From the NCBI RefSeq assembly GCF_001636695.1, contig NZ_LGEL01000058.1:1-34319 (forward strand): DNA of 34,319 bases. The letters are read 5' to 3'. This document shows, piece after piece, positions 15,934-25,641 of this stretch. The translations under genes were made by a program, and so were the position numbers. This DNA is from Pedobacter panaciterrae (GTDB taxonomy: Bacteria; Bacteroidota; Bacteroidia; Sphingobacteriales; Sphingobacteriaceae). The notes beneath the pieces are model-generated. The model saw nothing but the letters and a program-made list of their open reading frames with translations. It did no database searches and was not told where the DNA came from. How positions within the stretch are numbered: the first letter of the stretch is position 1; the number at the start of each line of letters is the position of its first letter.

Positions 15934-17157
15934 ATGAAAAAATCAATTTTAAACGGCAGAAGTTTATGGGCATTTATATTTGCTGTTCTGATATTGCAGG
16001 CAGGTTGTAAACGCGAGCAAGGCTTTTATGATGCCAATCTTGTCATAGATTCTACTAACCTGAACTCCTATGAATACCTTAAAAGTAAACCAGGTCAATA
16101 TGATTCGGTATTGTATCTGATTGATAAACTTGGAATAAAAGAGGAATTAAGTACAGGAGCAGTAACCTTATTTGCACCTTCAAATGAAAGCTTTAGGACT
16201 GCGATCAAAAATTTAAATGACGCAAGAGCAGCTACAGGAAAATCGGCTATCTATTTAAAGGATATTGTAGCGGGACAGGTAGGTAAATTAACTACTAAAG
16301 ATAAGAAAAAAGCAGCTGCAGACAGTGCGCACTTAGATACTATGGTTTCAAGGTATATTGTGAAAGACCTGAAATTTGTAAGTGATTTTGCGTTAGGGGA
16401 TGGACAAGGCTTACTGAGTATTCGTGGTAATTATCCAATGCATGGGCAAAGGATATATGCAGATGCTCAGGGGTACCAGAATGGTGGTTCAGAGGTTATT
16501 GAATTTTCAAATACCAAAAGAAGTATTTTCGTTGATAAATGGGAAAAAACAACAACAACATCCGTTAATATTAAAACTAAAAATGGAGTTGTTCACCTGC
16601 TTAATCCAAACCATATTTTTGGTTTTGAAGAGTTTGTGCCGCGGTTAACTGTTGTTCCGCCACCGCCAGTGGTTTTTGACTATGTTAATGATGTGTTCTT
16701 TCCAACATTCCAGAATCCAGATCATTTTGATGGTCAGATCAATCCTGGTGAGAAAATGGCTAAGGCTTTGGATGGTAATATCCTAACTAAGTTTATATCT
16801 AACTTCTCAGCAACAAATGGTAACGTTACCATGAACTGGATTCCAAAGGTTCCAACTGTATCGAATTCTTATACCATTACTTCAGCAAATGACTCTAAAG
16901 GTTATCAGTTCAGGGATCCAAGAGCATGGAGAGTAGAAGCTACGCTATCTGATGATCCGAGAAGCAGTTCAGCAGTATGGGTTCAGATTGATAGCCGTCA
17001 GGATCAGGAATTCACCACGAATTATCAACGTAAAATCTATGATTTTAAAAATAATGTGGCTTACAAAGGATATAGACTTAGAATTTTGCAGGGATGGACT
17101 CCGGGAAGTAATCAGATTCAGCTTTCAGAGTGGACTATGAACTTCAGAGAGGAATAA
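15934..17157 (+). CDS. Fasciclin-domain lipoprotein with discoidin-like C-terminus
   Basis: From the ATG at 15934 this is a 407-residue lipoprotein with lipobox LQAGC. The reading frame is open from a TTG at 15907, but that overlaps the end of SusD1. The first half is a FAS1-like domain, with LNSYEYLKSKPGQYDSV, VTLFAPSNESFRTAI, YIVKD and KNGVVHLLNPNHIFGFEE. The second half, from about residue 255, starts ALDGNILTKFISNF and ends GYRLRILQGW...IQLSEWTMNFREE, like a galactose-binding/F5-8C beta-sandwich. FAS1 proteins are adhesive and have no catalytic role. Position after SusC1/SusD1 points to a surface accessory that helps bind ligand. Confidence 0.82.
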   Translation: MKKSILNGRSLWAFIFAVLILQAGCKREQGFYDANLVIDSTNLNSYEYLKSKPGQYDSVLYLIDKLGIKEELSTGAVTLFAPSNESFRTAIKNLNDARAATGKSAIYLKDIVAGQVGKLTTKDKKKAAADSAHLDTMVSRYIVKDLKFVSDFALGDGQGLLSIRGNYPMHGQRIYADAQGYQNGGSEVIEFSNTKRSIFVDKWEKTTTTSVNIKTKNGVVHLLNPNHIFGFEEFVPRLTVVPPPPVVFDYVNDVFFPTFQNPDHFDGQINPGEKMAKALDGNILTKFISNFSATNGNVTMNWIPKVPTVSNSYTITSANDSKGYQFRDPRAWRVEATLSDDPRSSSAVWVQIDSRQDQEFTTNYQRKIYDFKNNVAYKGYRLRILQGWTPGSNQIQLSEWTMNFREE

Positions 17158-17185
17158 TTAAATATTAGTTAAGCTTAGAACAAAG

Positions 17186-18319
17186 ATGAATATGCAAAAT
17201 ACATTAAAATATAAGGGTCTTATATTGTTGGCTGCTGTGATAGGTTTCACCGGTTGCAGGAAAATATTTGATTTGCCTGAAGAGAAGGACTATTTAAGTC
17301 CAAGAGCCGATTATACCACTAAGATCTTCAACTGGAGATTGGGACGTACAACTGTTAATCAGTATGTTTTTAACCCTGATGGTTCAAATTTCCCTATGAC
17401 ATTTGAAATCAGGAATGCCAGGTTTGGAGACGGTAAGGATGCGAATGACATGTTTGCCCCTAAACCAGTTCTGGTATGGACAGGTGAATACACCGGTTAT
17501 GAAACAAGTTTGGCTCAGATTGAGGCCAAAAGGAAAATAGAAAATCACCCAATGGTGGAAATTCGAGGAAATGGAGATGTGGTATTTTGGAATTCTGCAA
17601 CGAGGGATCTGATTAAACCTCTGGATTCAGCGCAAAAAAGATTTGCACAGGATTATCGGTTTTTTGATGTGAAAGTTACCAACAGTGGAGGCTCAAAAAT
17701 TATCAAGGACCTAAGGGTAGATCCATTAATAGATATACCTTACTGGCCGGATAACGATTATAATGACATCACAGGAAAACCAAGGACTGATGGGCCGAGC
17801 AGCAGGACTTTGACCTACAATTATGCATCGGTTAGTGGACTTAAAGGGCCTAATAACCAGCCTATTGAAAATAATACCAGTAATCCATCTGCGGGATTGG
17901 TGAGGGTATATTTTCGCAAGTTTACAGATGATCCGAACGGACATCGTTTGAGGATTAAATTTTTGGATAAAGATTCTGTTGCAATGAACCCCGGATTATT
18001 TAACGAAACCAAGTGGATGAACCAGGTACATGGTTTTAATGAGGCTGGAACAGAGCTAGGCTATGTGTTAAATTCACAGTATGTAGAATATAATGTGGCT
18101 TATCCAATTCCATTGATTCGACTTCCAACAAGATATACTTCGGGAGGATTGCAGGGAGCAGGTGAAAACGCGCATCTCGAATTTGTCTACTCACGTACAG
18201 GTTTTGGTGGTGTAAGAGAAACCGGAATCGTAGCCCAGGATTTCAAAATATACGAAAAGGGAGATTGGGAGATCGTGTTCCACTTTAAATTCGTCAACCC
18301 TAAGTTTGAAAATGAATAG
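17186..18319 (+). CDS. DUF5007-like lipoprotein
   Basis: This 377-residue predicted lipoprotein has lipobox GFTGC (Cys24) followed by RKIFDLPEEKDYLSPRADYT. The body is beta-rich, with FNWRLGRTTVNQYVFNPDGS, a stretch rich in Asp/Asn and aromatic residues (DIPYWPDNDYNDITGKPRTD), and a C-terminal GDWEIVFHFKFVNPKF strand. I match it from memory to DUF5007, a family found beside fasciclin lipoproteins in Bacteroidetes uptake loci; a search is needed to confirm. No catalytic motif is visible. It is 28 bases after the fasciclin gene and 10 bases before SusC2, so it belongs to the same transcript. Confidence 0.65.
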   Translation: MNMQNTLKYKGLILLAAVIGFTGCRKIFDLPEEKDYLSPRADYTTKIFNWRLGRTTVNQYVFNPDGSNFPMTFEIRNARFGDGKDANDMFAPKPVLVWTGEYTGYETSLAQIEAKRKIENHPMVEIRGNGDVVFWNSATRDLIKPLDSAQKRFAQDYRFFDVKVTNSGGSKIIKDLRVDPLIDIPYWPDNDYNDITGKPRTDGPSSRTLTYNYASVSGLKGPNNQPIENNTSNPSAGLVRVYFRKFTDDPNGHRLRIKFLDKDSVAMNPGLFNETKWMNQVHGFNEAGTELGYVLNSQYVEYNVAYPIPLIRLPTRYTSGGLQGAGENAHLEFVYSRTGFGGVRETGIVAQDFKIYEKGDWEIVFHFKFVNPKFENE

Positions 18320-18329
18320 CAAATCCTAA

Positions 18330-21300
18330 ATGATGAAAATTACTACAATGAAGAGACAATTAATTTTGCTGTCAATTTTTTTCAGCTGCATTTCACTATG
18401 TGGGGATTTGATAGCTCAGACCAAACAAATTACCGTAAAAGGCACCGTAATAGATGCGGCAACCAAAGAACCAATGGTTGGTGCCAGTGTATCTGTTCCC
18501 GGTAAGGTTTTGGCCCAGGTCAACTCAAACGGGGGGTACACAGTTACTGTTGCAGATGGCGCTACACTTACTTTTACGTATGTAAGTTATGAACCGTTTA
18601 CCATTAAATTAAAGCCAGGACAGACTATATTGAATGTTACCTTAAGTGAAAAGAAGAATATGCTGAATGACGAGGTGGTAATTCGTGGTTATGTAAAAAG
18701 AACCCGCGAGCAAACTACAGGGTCTTCCTACATCGTTTCAGGTAAGGAGGTTCAGGATGTTCCGGTTGCCAACGTTGAGCAATTGCTACAAGGTAAGGTT
18801 GCTGGTTTAAATATCCAGAACAATACAGGTGCTCCGGGTATGCGTGGAACAGTAAATATTCGTGGTCTTTCCTCTATTACTACAACAGGATCTGGCGACA
18901 ACACTTATTTGCAACCTACTTCTCCATTATATGTTATTGACGGAGTACCGATGGATGCAGATAAAGCAAGCGAATATGGTTTTGATGCTCAGGGACCAGG
19001 GGTAAGTCCATTATCTATGATTCCTCAGGAAGATATAGCAAGTATAGAAGTATTGAAAGATGCGACTGCAACTGCGCTTTATGGTTCAAGAGGTGCTTAT
19101 GGTGTAATCCTGATTCAGACAGTCAGAGGACAGTCGGAGGTTCCAAGAATTGTTTATACTTCTAACTATTACATGTCGACCGTACCAAAATTACGTGACA
19201 CCTATGGTGGTGCTCTTGAGCGACAATTTAAGGTTGCCCAGATCGAGAGATATGGTTTGTTTTCAGACAGATATCTTCTTACGAATTTCCCTATGCTTTC
19301 TGATAGTTTAAACCCATTTTATAATAATTCTACCAACTGGCAAGACATATTTTACTCTAACCGTTATAATATGACGCACAACGTGCAGCTTGATGGTGGT
19401 GATGCTAAATTTAATTATAAAACAAACCTTAACTACTTCTCTAATTCAGGACTCGTAGAAAATACAGGCTTTGAGCGTTATACGCTTGGGATGAATATGC
19501 AGTATAAACCATCCGAAAAATTAAGTTTTTTCGGACAGATCAGGGCTTCGGTTGGTAAAGTGAAGGCGGGTACCGGTACTGGGGTATTACAAAGGGTAGT
19601 AAATGATAGTGGTAACAGATCTACATTATTGCCCGGTCCATCGTTCTTATTGGCGACAAACGATGTTTTGAGTACTTTACAGATCAGGGAGAATTCTGGT
19701 CCTAAGAACATTACTGCCAATATTAATGCCGATTATCAGTTGCTTCCAGGTTTAACACTTGGTACATCAACGAATTATGATTATACCGTTGAGAATAAGG
19801 ATACTTTTCTTCCAGCAGCTGCAAATAGTCAGTTTGCTAGGGTAGAAAATTTCTATGGACGTACCTCTAATCTATACAATAGAAATAATGTATCATATGT
19901 AAAAACCTTAAATGATAAACATAATTTCTTCCTGAATGTATTCAGTGAAATTTATGTGAAAAATCGTCAGGAAAGTATGACCAGAATAGAGCGTTCTCCA
20001 AATGACCAGTTTGAGGGCCCATTAGGTTACGATGGTTATAATTCCAGAGGTGGTGGTGTTTTAAATTCATTTTATGATCTTAAAACAGCTTCATTTGCTG
20101 CGGCTTTCAGTTATGACTATAAGAAAAAGTATATCTTTGATATCACTTACCGTATTGACGGATCTTCAGCAAGTGGTCAGCTAGATCCTTATTCCAAAAA
20201 TCCATCCTTTGGTTTTAAATGGAATATAGACAAGGAGGATTTTCTTAAAAATACTAAAAACTGGTTAAGCTATGCTGCCTTAAGGTTAACAGGTGGTCAG
20301 AACATTTATCCTTTAGGTAGTTTAACCGATATCTATGGAAAATACAATCCTAACGGTTTTTATAACAACCAGCCAAGGGTGGGAATAGATTGGGACATTA
20401 TCCCAAATCCTTACCTTAAAGCGAAACAGGTTGTTCAGTTCAACTTAGGATTTGATCTAGGTTTGTTTGATGGAAAATTGGATGTGATTTTTGATACGTA
20501 TTATAGAAAAATTAACAATGAAATATTTGTTAACTATTTATCTAACACACTTGCATTTAATAAATATCAGAGTAATGATGCTGGATTTGCAAACTATGGT
20601 TATGAGCTGTCTTTATCCAGCCGCCCGTTAAGTAAAAATAGTAAGTTACAATGGACCATTAATTTAAACGGTGCTTTGAACTATGATGTGTTGACTAAAT
20701 TACCGGCAGAATATGACGGACAATATGTTAACTATCTGGAGCAAGATAATATTGGACAATATATTGTAAACAGAATTGGCAGGAACTCCATTTCAAATTA
20801 TTTATTTATTAATAATGGTGTTTACGCGAATACAGGAGATGTACCTATTGATCCGATAACAGGATTTAGAATGCGTAATGCCGGCAACGGCAGCCATCTG
20901 CAATCTTATCAGGGTGGAGATGCGAGGCTTTTTGATGCCAATGGAGATTTTGTAATTGATTATAGAGATAGACAAGTAATTGGAAATACTCAGCCATTGG
21001 TTACAGGAGGATTCTTTAATACTTTCAACTATGGTAATTTTTCATTAAATATTGCTGCTACTTTTACCGCATTCCGGTCTATTATGAATAATTCGCTTGC
21101 GGACAGAATGCTATTGTTAAGTAATCCTTTTGGAGATAAGTCAGTTCCATCAACAGACGCAAATAAAATCTGGAAGGGACCAGGTGATACAAATGCGAAA
21201 TACGCAAATGCATATAATTATGCTCATGAAATGTTTATGGGGAATTTCAGAGCAGAACAGACGCTGTGGGAAGAAAGTGGAAGCTACCTGAAAGTAAACT

Positions 21301-21509
21301 CCGCAACACTTGCATATACTTTTGCAAAGAAATTGTCGAAGCGTATTGGGGTGAACGGAATCCGTACCTATGTATCTACCAGTAACCTGTTTACCATATC
21401 TCCTTATTCAGGACCAAATCCTGAGAGCGTGACAAGTTTGGGTAAAGATTTGAGCGGAGGATATCCTAATCCCCGTACTTATACACTTGGTCTTAACGTA
21501 ACATTTTAA
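18330..21509 (+). CDS. SusC-type TonB-dependent outer membrane receptor (SusC2)
   Basis: This 1059-residue receptor has the full architecture. A signal peptide ends about LIAQ. A carboxypeptidase-D-like domain follows (about 33-115), with KGTVIDAATKEPMVGASVSV and TFTYVSYEPF. The plug starts near EVVIRGYVKRTREQTTGS and includes VEQLLQGKVAGLNIQN, VNIRGLSS, PLYVIDGVPMDAD and IEVLKDATATALYGSRGAYG. The C-terminal barrel ends PRTYTLGLNVTF. An alternative start at 18348 (MKRQLILL) would give a tidier signal peptide. It pairs with the SusD gene that follows 24 bases later. Its sequence differs clearly from SusC1, so the two pairs probably import different ligands or different sizes of one ligand. Confidence 0.95.
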   Translation: MMKITTMKRQLILLSIFFSCISLCGDLIAQTKQITVKGTVIDAATKEPMVGASVSVPGKVLAQVNSNGGYTVTVADGATLTFTYVSYEPFTIKLKPGQTILNVTLSEKKNMLNDEVVIRGYVKRTREQTTGSSYIVSGKEVQDVPVANVEQLLQGKVAGLNIQNNTGAPGMRGTVNIRGLSSITTTGSGDNTYLQPTSPLYVIDGVPMDADKASEYGFDAQGPGVSPLSMIPQEDIASIEVLKDATATALYGSRGAYGVILIQTVRGQSEVPRIVYTSNYYMSTVPKLRDTYGGALERQFKVAQIERYGLFSDRYLLTNFPMLSDSLNPFYNNSTNWQDIFYSNRYNMTHNVQLDGGDAKFNYKTNLNYFSNSGLVENTGFERYTLGMNMQYKPSEKLSFFGQIRASVGKVKAGTGTGVLQRVVNDSGNRSTLLPGPSFLLATNDVLSTLQIRENSGPKNITANINADYQLLPGLTLGTSTNYDYTVENKDTFLPAAANSQFARVENFYGRTSNLYNRNNVSYVKTLNDKHNFFLNVFSEIYVKNRQESMTRIERSPNDQFEGPLGYDGYNSRGGGVLNSFYDLKTASFAAAFSYDYKKKYIFDITYRIDGSSASGQLDPYSKNPSFGFKWNIDKEDFLKNTKNWLSYAALRLTGGQNIYPLGSLTDIYGKYNPNGFYNNQPRVGIDWDIIPNPYLKAKQVVQFNLGFDLGLFDGKLDVIFDTYYRKINNEIFVNYLSNTLAFNKYQSNDAGFANYGYELSLSSRPLSKNSKLQWTINLNGALNYDVLTKLPAEYDGQYVNYLEQDNIGQYIVNRIGRNSISNYLFINNGVYANTGDVPIDPITGFRMRNAGNGSHLQSYQGGDARLFDANGDFVIDYRDRQVIGNTQPLVTGGFFNTFNYGNFSLNIAATFTAFRSIMNNSLADRMLLLSNPFGDKSVPSTDANKIWKGPGDTNAKYANAYNYAHEMFMGNFRAEQTLWEESGSYLKVNSATLAYTFAKKLSKRIGVNGIRTYVSTSNLFTISPYSGPNPESVTSLGKDLSGGYPNPRTYTLGLNVTF

Positions 21510-21533
21510 TTAGGGCGAATAAAAAGATAAGAC

Positions 21534-23144
21534 ATGAAGAAAATTATAATTTGCTTATTGGTTGTATTGGGTACATCGCAATTTAGCTGTAAAAAATTTC
21601 TGGATATTACTCCTATCAATCAATTGACAGGTAACAACTTTTACAAATCGGCAGACGATATAGAGAGTAATATTATAGATATGTATGGTACTTTATTCCA
21701 GAAGTATACCAATACAAATACCGCAGGAGCGACCGGTGAATTTCGTTCAGGAGAGGTTGTTGTTGCAGATCAGGCTCCGGGCTGGAGAAATGATATAGGT
21801 CTGCTTGGTGGGCATAACCGCAGGGCACCAAGACCAAACGGAAGTTTGGACAGGTTGACCATTCCGGCATCAACAGTTGTAAATGACAGGACTCTAAGGA
21901 ATGTACTATATAACTCGACAGGGGATTACTATCGGTTCATAAATTTAACTTCCTGGGTCGAGTATTATCGTGTAATCCAGTCTGCTAACCTGTTGGTTAG
22001 TAAGCTTGAAGAAGGGATTCCGGCATTAAGTGCCGATCAGACGAAACGTTATATTGCAGAAGGAAAGTTCATACGTAATTATTGTTATTTTACTATGGTA
22101 AGGTTGTATGGTGATGTTGTTTATTATACAGATGCTTATCAAAAAGATGCCCTTGCAAGAGAAAACATGGTTTCGGTAATAAAGAAATGTATTGCAGATT
22201 TAAAAACAGCTAAAGACGGACTTCCATGGACGTCATCAAACCCAACTGAACGTGGCGTAAGAGCAAGCCGCGGAGCAGTAGTAGGTTTACTGATGAACAT
22301 GGAAATGTGGAATGCAGGTTTTGATCCGGCCAATAAAATGGCATATTATACCGAAACAGCTGCACTTGGTAAGGAACTGATGGAGAGTAATGCCTACCGA
22401 CTTTTAGATTTAAATGATTGGGCAACTGTTTCTAAAGGGCGTTCTGAAGAGAGCTTATTTGAATTGTTCACTACGCTTAACTATTCGGGTGGTAACAGTG
22501 TATTCCGTTTTGCCCCATTTGGTGAAACATTTATTCACTTTCCTTATCGTTTGCCGGAGTATGACTTTCGTTACAGTGCAGCAATTTTTACATCAGACTA
22601 CATGCGTAAGCTGTATCCTGACGAAGGGGCGGATGGAAGACTTGCAGCCTGGTTTGATGCGCCTTTTGATAACAATGTGGAGACCTTTCAGCTTAAAAAA
22701 TTCGCCGGAAATACAATTGTTGATTCCAGCGACCCAAACAATATTGCAAACCCCGATAATAGTTTCCTGATTATGAGATATGCTGATGCGATACTGCTTC
22801 GTGCAGAAGCTTTAGCTGAACTTGGAAGTGATGACGAAGCAAAAGATGTTTTAAATGTTGTACGTACTAAGAGACTTGCCATATTATATCCTGGTGCAAC
22901 TAATGATGCAGGAAAACTTAAGGACGCAATTTTCTGGGAAAGAGCAAAAGAATTGATGGGAGAAGGATCGCATTATTTTGATCTGGTGCGTACCAAAAGA
23001 ATATTAAATAAATTGTATACAGATAATCCACTTACCCCGGATAAGTTCAATAGAGGAGCCTGGACCTGGCCAATTGATGCATCTGCACTGGCAAATAATA
23101 GATTAATGGTGCTGAATAATTATTGGATAAATGATGGATTTTAA
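21534..23144 (+). CDS. SusD/RagB-family surface glycan-binding lipoprotein (SusD2)
   Basis: This is a 536-residue lipoprotein with a Cys at the end of the hydrophobic leader (SQFSC), then KKFLDITPINQLTGNNFYKSADD, the standard SusD start. Helical SusD segments include GKFIRNYCYFTMVRLYGDVVY and, near the C-terminus, FLIMRYADAILLRAEALAEL and FWERAKELMGEGSHYFDLVR. It would bind ligand at the cell surface and hand it to SusC2. The next gene's frame overlaps its 3' end, but that gene's preferred start lies 13 bases downstream. Confidence 0.95.
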   Translation: MKKIIICLLVVLGTSQFSCKKFLDITPINQLTGNNFYKSADDIESNIIDMYGTLFQKYTNTNTAGATGEFRSGEVVVADQAPGWRNDIGLLGGHNRRAPRPNGSLDRLTIPASTVVNDRTLRNVLYNSTGDYYRFINLTSWVEYYRVIQSANLLVSKLEEGIPALSADQTKRYIAEGKFIRNYCYFTMVRLYGDVVYYTDAYQKDALARENMVSVIKKCIADLKTAKDGLPWTSSNPTERGVRASRGAVVGLLMNMEMWNAGFDPANKMAYYTETAALGKELMESNAYRLLDLNDWATVSKGRSEESLFELFTTLNYSGGNSVFRFAPFGETFIHFPYRLPEYDFRYSAAIFTSDYMRKLYPDEGADGRLAAWFDAPFDNNVETFQLKKFAGNTIVDSSDPNNIANPDNSFLIMRYADAILLRAEALAELGSDDEAKDVLNVVRTKRLAILYPGATNDAGKLKDAIFWERAKELMGEGSHYFDLVRTKRILNKLYTDNPLTPDKFNRGAWTWPIDASALANNRLMVLNNYWINDGF

Positions 23145-23157
23145 TAGAAAAATAAAT

Positions 23158-23934
23158 ATGAAATATATTATGAAAAAGTATATGGTATATCTACCGGTAT
23201 TCATATTAGGTACCATCGCATTTATGTCATCATGTTCGAAGGATGAGTATTACAACGATGGGGGTAAGGCAAATCCGGTATTTAACGGCACAGTCCTGCA
23301 ATATCTGGAATCTAACCCAAAATTTGATACGATAGCCCAGATTGTGAAAATTGCAGGAATGGAAGATGTGTTCAATAATGAAGATATTACTTTTTTTGCA
23401 CCAACTGATGAAGTGATCAGAAGAACTATAGGATTAGTAAATTCATTGGTACCTGAAACCAGGGGTGGGCTAAATCAGCAACTTTTTGATGCCAATAAAG
23501 ATACGATTAAAGTACTTTCTGATGTCCCTGCCGCGCTTTGGAGAAAATACCTGATGAGGTACATGCTAAAAGGTAAATTTTTGGCGAAGGATTTTCCTCA
23601 GCTGGATTATGCTTTAAGACCCCTGTATCCGGGAGCATATTATTTTGGGTATAATGGAGACCTTTCTAATATAGGTGTAGTATATAACACTGCCAATGAT
23701 GTTAAATATGCCGGATACAGGCAATTGACCATCTCAAATGTTCCGGACATTTCTGATCCTAATCAATTTACCTCTGCTGCTGTAGCCACATCGGATGTAC
23801 AGCCCAAGAATGGAGTTGTGCATGTGTTGGCTGTCTATTTATTTGGCAGTATCGGTGAGGTAAGGGTAGATCCGGGTTCAAATAACTTTGGTTTAGGCTA
23901 TGAATTTAACAGAGAAGTGATTTTAAGTAGATAA
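23158..23934 (+). CDS. Fasciclin-domain lipoprotein
   Basis: From the ATG at 23158 this is a 258-residue lipoprotein. The leader MKYIMKKYMVYLPVFILG ends with SSC. The frame is also open from 23131, inside SusD2, which would give an unusual leader. A second candidate start is the ATG at 23170. One FAS1-like domain fills most of the protein: GTVLQYLESNPKFDTIAQIV, DITFFAPTDEVIRRT, WRKYLMRYMLKGKFL and KNGVVHVLAVYLFG. It has no discoidin part, unlike the first fasciclin protein. Each SusC/SusD pair in this locus is thus followed by its own FAS1 protein, which suggests a repeated module. Confidence 0.85.
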   Translation: MKYIMKKYMVYLPVFILGTIAFMSSCSKDEYYNDGGKANPVFNGTVLQYLESNPKFDTIAQIVKIAGMEDVFNNEDITFFAPTDEVIRRTIGLVNSLVPETRGGLNQQLFDANKDTIKVLSDVPAALWRKYLMRYMLKGKFLAKDFPQLDYALRPLYPGAYYFGYNGDLSNIGVVYNTANDVKYAGYRQLTISNVPDISDPNQFTSAAVATSDVQPKNGVVHVLAVYLFGSIGEVRVDPGSNNFGLGYEFNREVILSR

Positions 23935-23973
23935 GTCATTTAAAATCAGTGTATTAATTTAGAAATAATCATT

Positions 23974-25587
23974 ATGAAATTAAAATATACCAGTTTGTTT
24001 ATAGCCCTGATCGGCATGTCGGTTAGCAGCTGTAAGAATCAAAAAACTGTTTTTAATAATCCATACGAGGGAGGAAAAGAACCTTTAGGTATTATAGTCA
24101 ATGCGCAACAGGTTCCTGTTCCGGCATCCGGAATTGCAGGAACGGAAGTGACTATTGCTGCAAAAGGACTAAAGAAGCATGAAGGAATATTAAAATTCCA
24201 GTTCAACGGTCAGGAAGCTGAAATTAAGGGAATTACTGATGAAGGTATCAGGGTAGTAGTACCAGATCAAGCCAGTTCAGGCGTAACGTCCTTTGTTGTG
24301 GATGGACAATTGGTTTTCGGACCTAAATTTACAGTAGTGGGTAAAGTAAATCTTGATCCTACATTTGCAACTACAATAGGAGCAAACGGAACTGTGCGTA
24401 AAGCGATTCCTTTGGCGGGCGGAAATCTAATGTTATTAGGAGATTTTAACAATTATGACAATAAAGGTATTGTAAAAAAGATCAACAGAATTACAAGAAT
24501 ATTTGCTGATGGTACATGGGACCGTTCACTTTTATCAGGTGAAGGAGCTAATGGTACAATAACAAGTATGGCCAGCTTAGGTGGGTTCTTTTACATTGCA
24601 GGAAGTTTTGGTGGTTATGCACAGCAAGGTGGGGGAGTGAACAGGATTACAAAAATTACTACCGCAGGTGTAATAGATACGATGCAGGTTACTACTTACC
24701 TTAAGAAAACAAGGTTTGTTCCTACATTTAACGGTGGTGTTAACAGCACGATCAATAGTGTTTACAGTTTTGATGGTAAAGTTATTGCAACCGGCGATTT
24801 CAGCTACTATTTGAGAAGACGTTTTGATCAGCCAAGCTATAAATATCAGGATAGTACCGTTACAGATAGTACAGATGTACGCCAGCTTGCCAGATTTGAC
24901 TTAAACGGAAAGCTGGATTCAACCTGGAGATTTGATAAAACAGCCGTTGGGTACAGAGGAACATTAGGTAAAAGCTGGCCGGGAGGTAATGGTCAGTTGT
25001 TTTCTTTGATGCATGATGATGGTAAAATTTTATGTTATGGAAAGTTCACAACTTTTGACAATGTAAGTGTTGGCCGCATTGTAAGATTAAAACCAGATGG
25101 TACAATAGATGCAACTTTTAATGTTGGCGGAGCGGGCGCAGATGACTGGATCGATAACATCACCTATGATGCAAAATCAAACCAATACATTGTAGCAGGA
25201 AGATTCAGGAGCTTTAATGGTGTGTCAAGTGTAAATATTGTAAAGCTGAATTATGATGGGTCAGTAGATCAGTCGTTTAAGCCAAAAGAATTTACTGCAG
25301 GACAACCTATATATGCTAAAATTCTTTCAGATGGACTGATTGTGGCGAGTGGAGATTTCAGAACTTATAATGGGGTAATCAGAAATGGATTCCTGATTAT
25401 GAATCCTGATGGTACGCTTGCTGCTGGTTACAATACAATTGGTAATGTATCAGGGTCAGCTCAGAAATTCTATGACATATACGAAACAAAATCTGCTGAT
25501 GGCAAACGTGCATTGCTTATTATGGGGTCATTCTATTCATTTGATAATGAACCAAGAAACAACATTGTCAGAGTAACCTTAGAATAG
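23974..25587 (+). CDS. Lipoprotein with IPT/DUF5008 domain and delta-60 propeller repeats
   Basis: This 537-residue lipoprotein has lipobox VSSC (Cys20). Residues about 35-125 form an IPT/TIG-like Ig fold (EVTIAAKGLKKHEGILKFQF, RVVVPDQASSG) that I associate with DUF5008. The rest consists of beta-propeller strands of the delta-60/DUF5122 type: NLMLLGDFNNYDNKGI, KVIATGDFSYYL, KILCYGKFTTFDNVSVGRIV, QYIVAGRFRSFNGVSSVNIV, GLIVASGDFRTYNGVIRN, with LKPDGTIDATFN-type blade ends. About five blades can be counted. No catalytic residues are evident; a surface scaffold or glycan-binding role is inferred from position. Confidence 0.82.
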   Translation: MKLKYTSLFIALIGMSVSSCKNQKTVFNNPYEGGKEPLGIIVNAQQVPVPASGIAGTEVTIAAKGLKKHEGILKFQFNGQEAEIKGITDEGIRVVVPDQASSGVTSFVVDGQLVFGPKFTVVGKVNLDPTFATTIGANGTVRKAIPLAGGNLMLLGDFNNYDNKGIVKKINRITRIFADGTWDRSLLSGEGANGTITSMASLGGFFYIAGSFGGYAQQGGGVNRITKITTAGVIDTMQVTTYLKKTRFVPTFNGGVNSTINSVYSFDGKVIATGDFSYYLRRRFDQPSYKYQDSTVTDSTDVRQLARFDLNGKLDSTWRFDKTAVGYRGTLGKSWPGGNGQLFSLMHDDGKILCYGKFTTFDNVSVGRIVRLKPDGTIDATFNVGGAGADDWIDNITYDAKSNQYIVAGRFRSFNGVSSVNIVKLNYDGSVDQSFKPKEFTAGQPIYAKILSDGLIVASGDFRTYNGVIRNGFLIMNPDGTLAAGYNTIGNVSGSAQKFYDIYETKSADGKRALLIMGSFYSFDNEPRNNIVRVTLE

Positions 25588-25641
25588 AAGAAGATGAGAT
25601 ATTTTTTTGAAAAAAACCGAATGAAAAATAAACTAAAGGGT

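Noticed and set aside
22414-22770. Plus-strand ORF of 118 codons inside SusD2
   Set aside because: It is out of frame within a well-supported SusD gene and its product has no recognisable motif.
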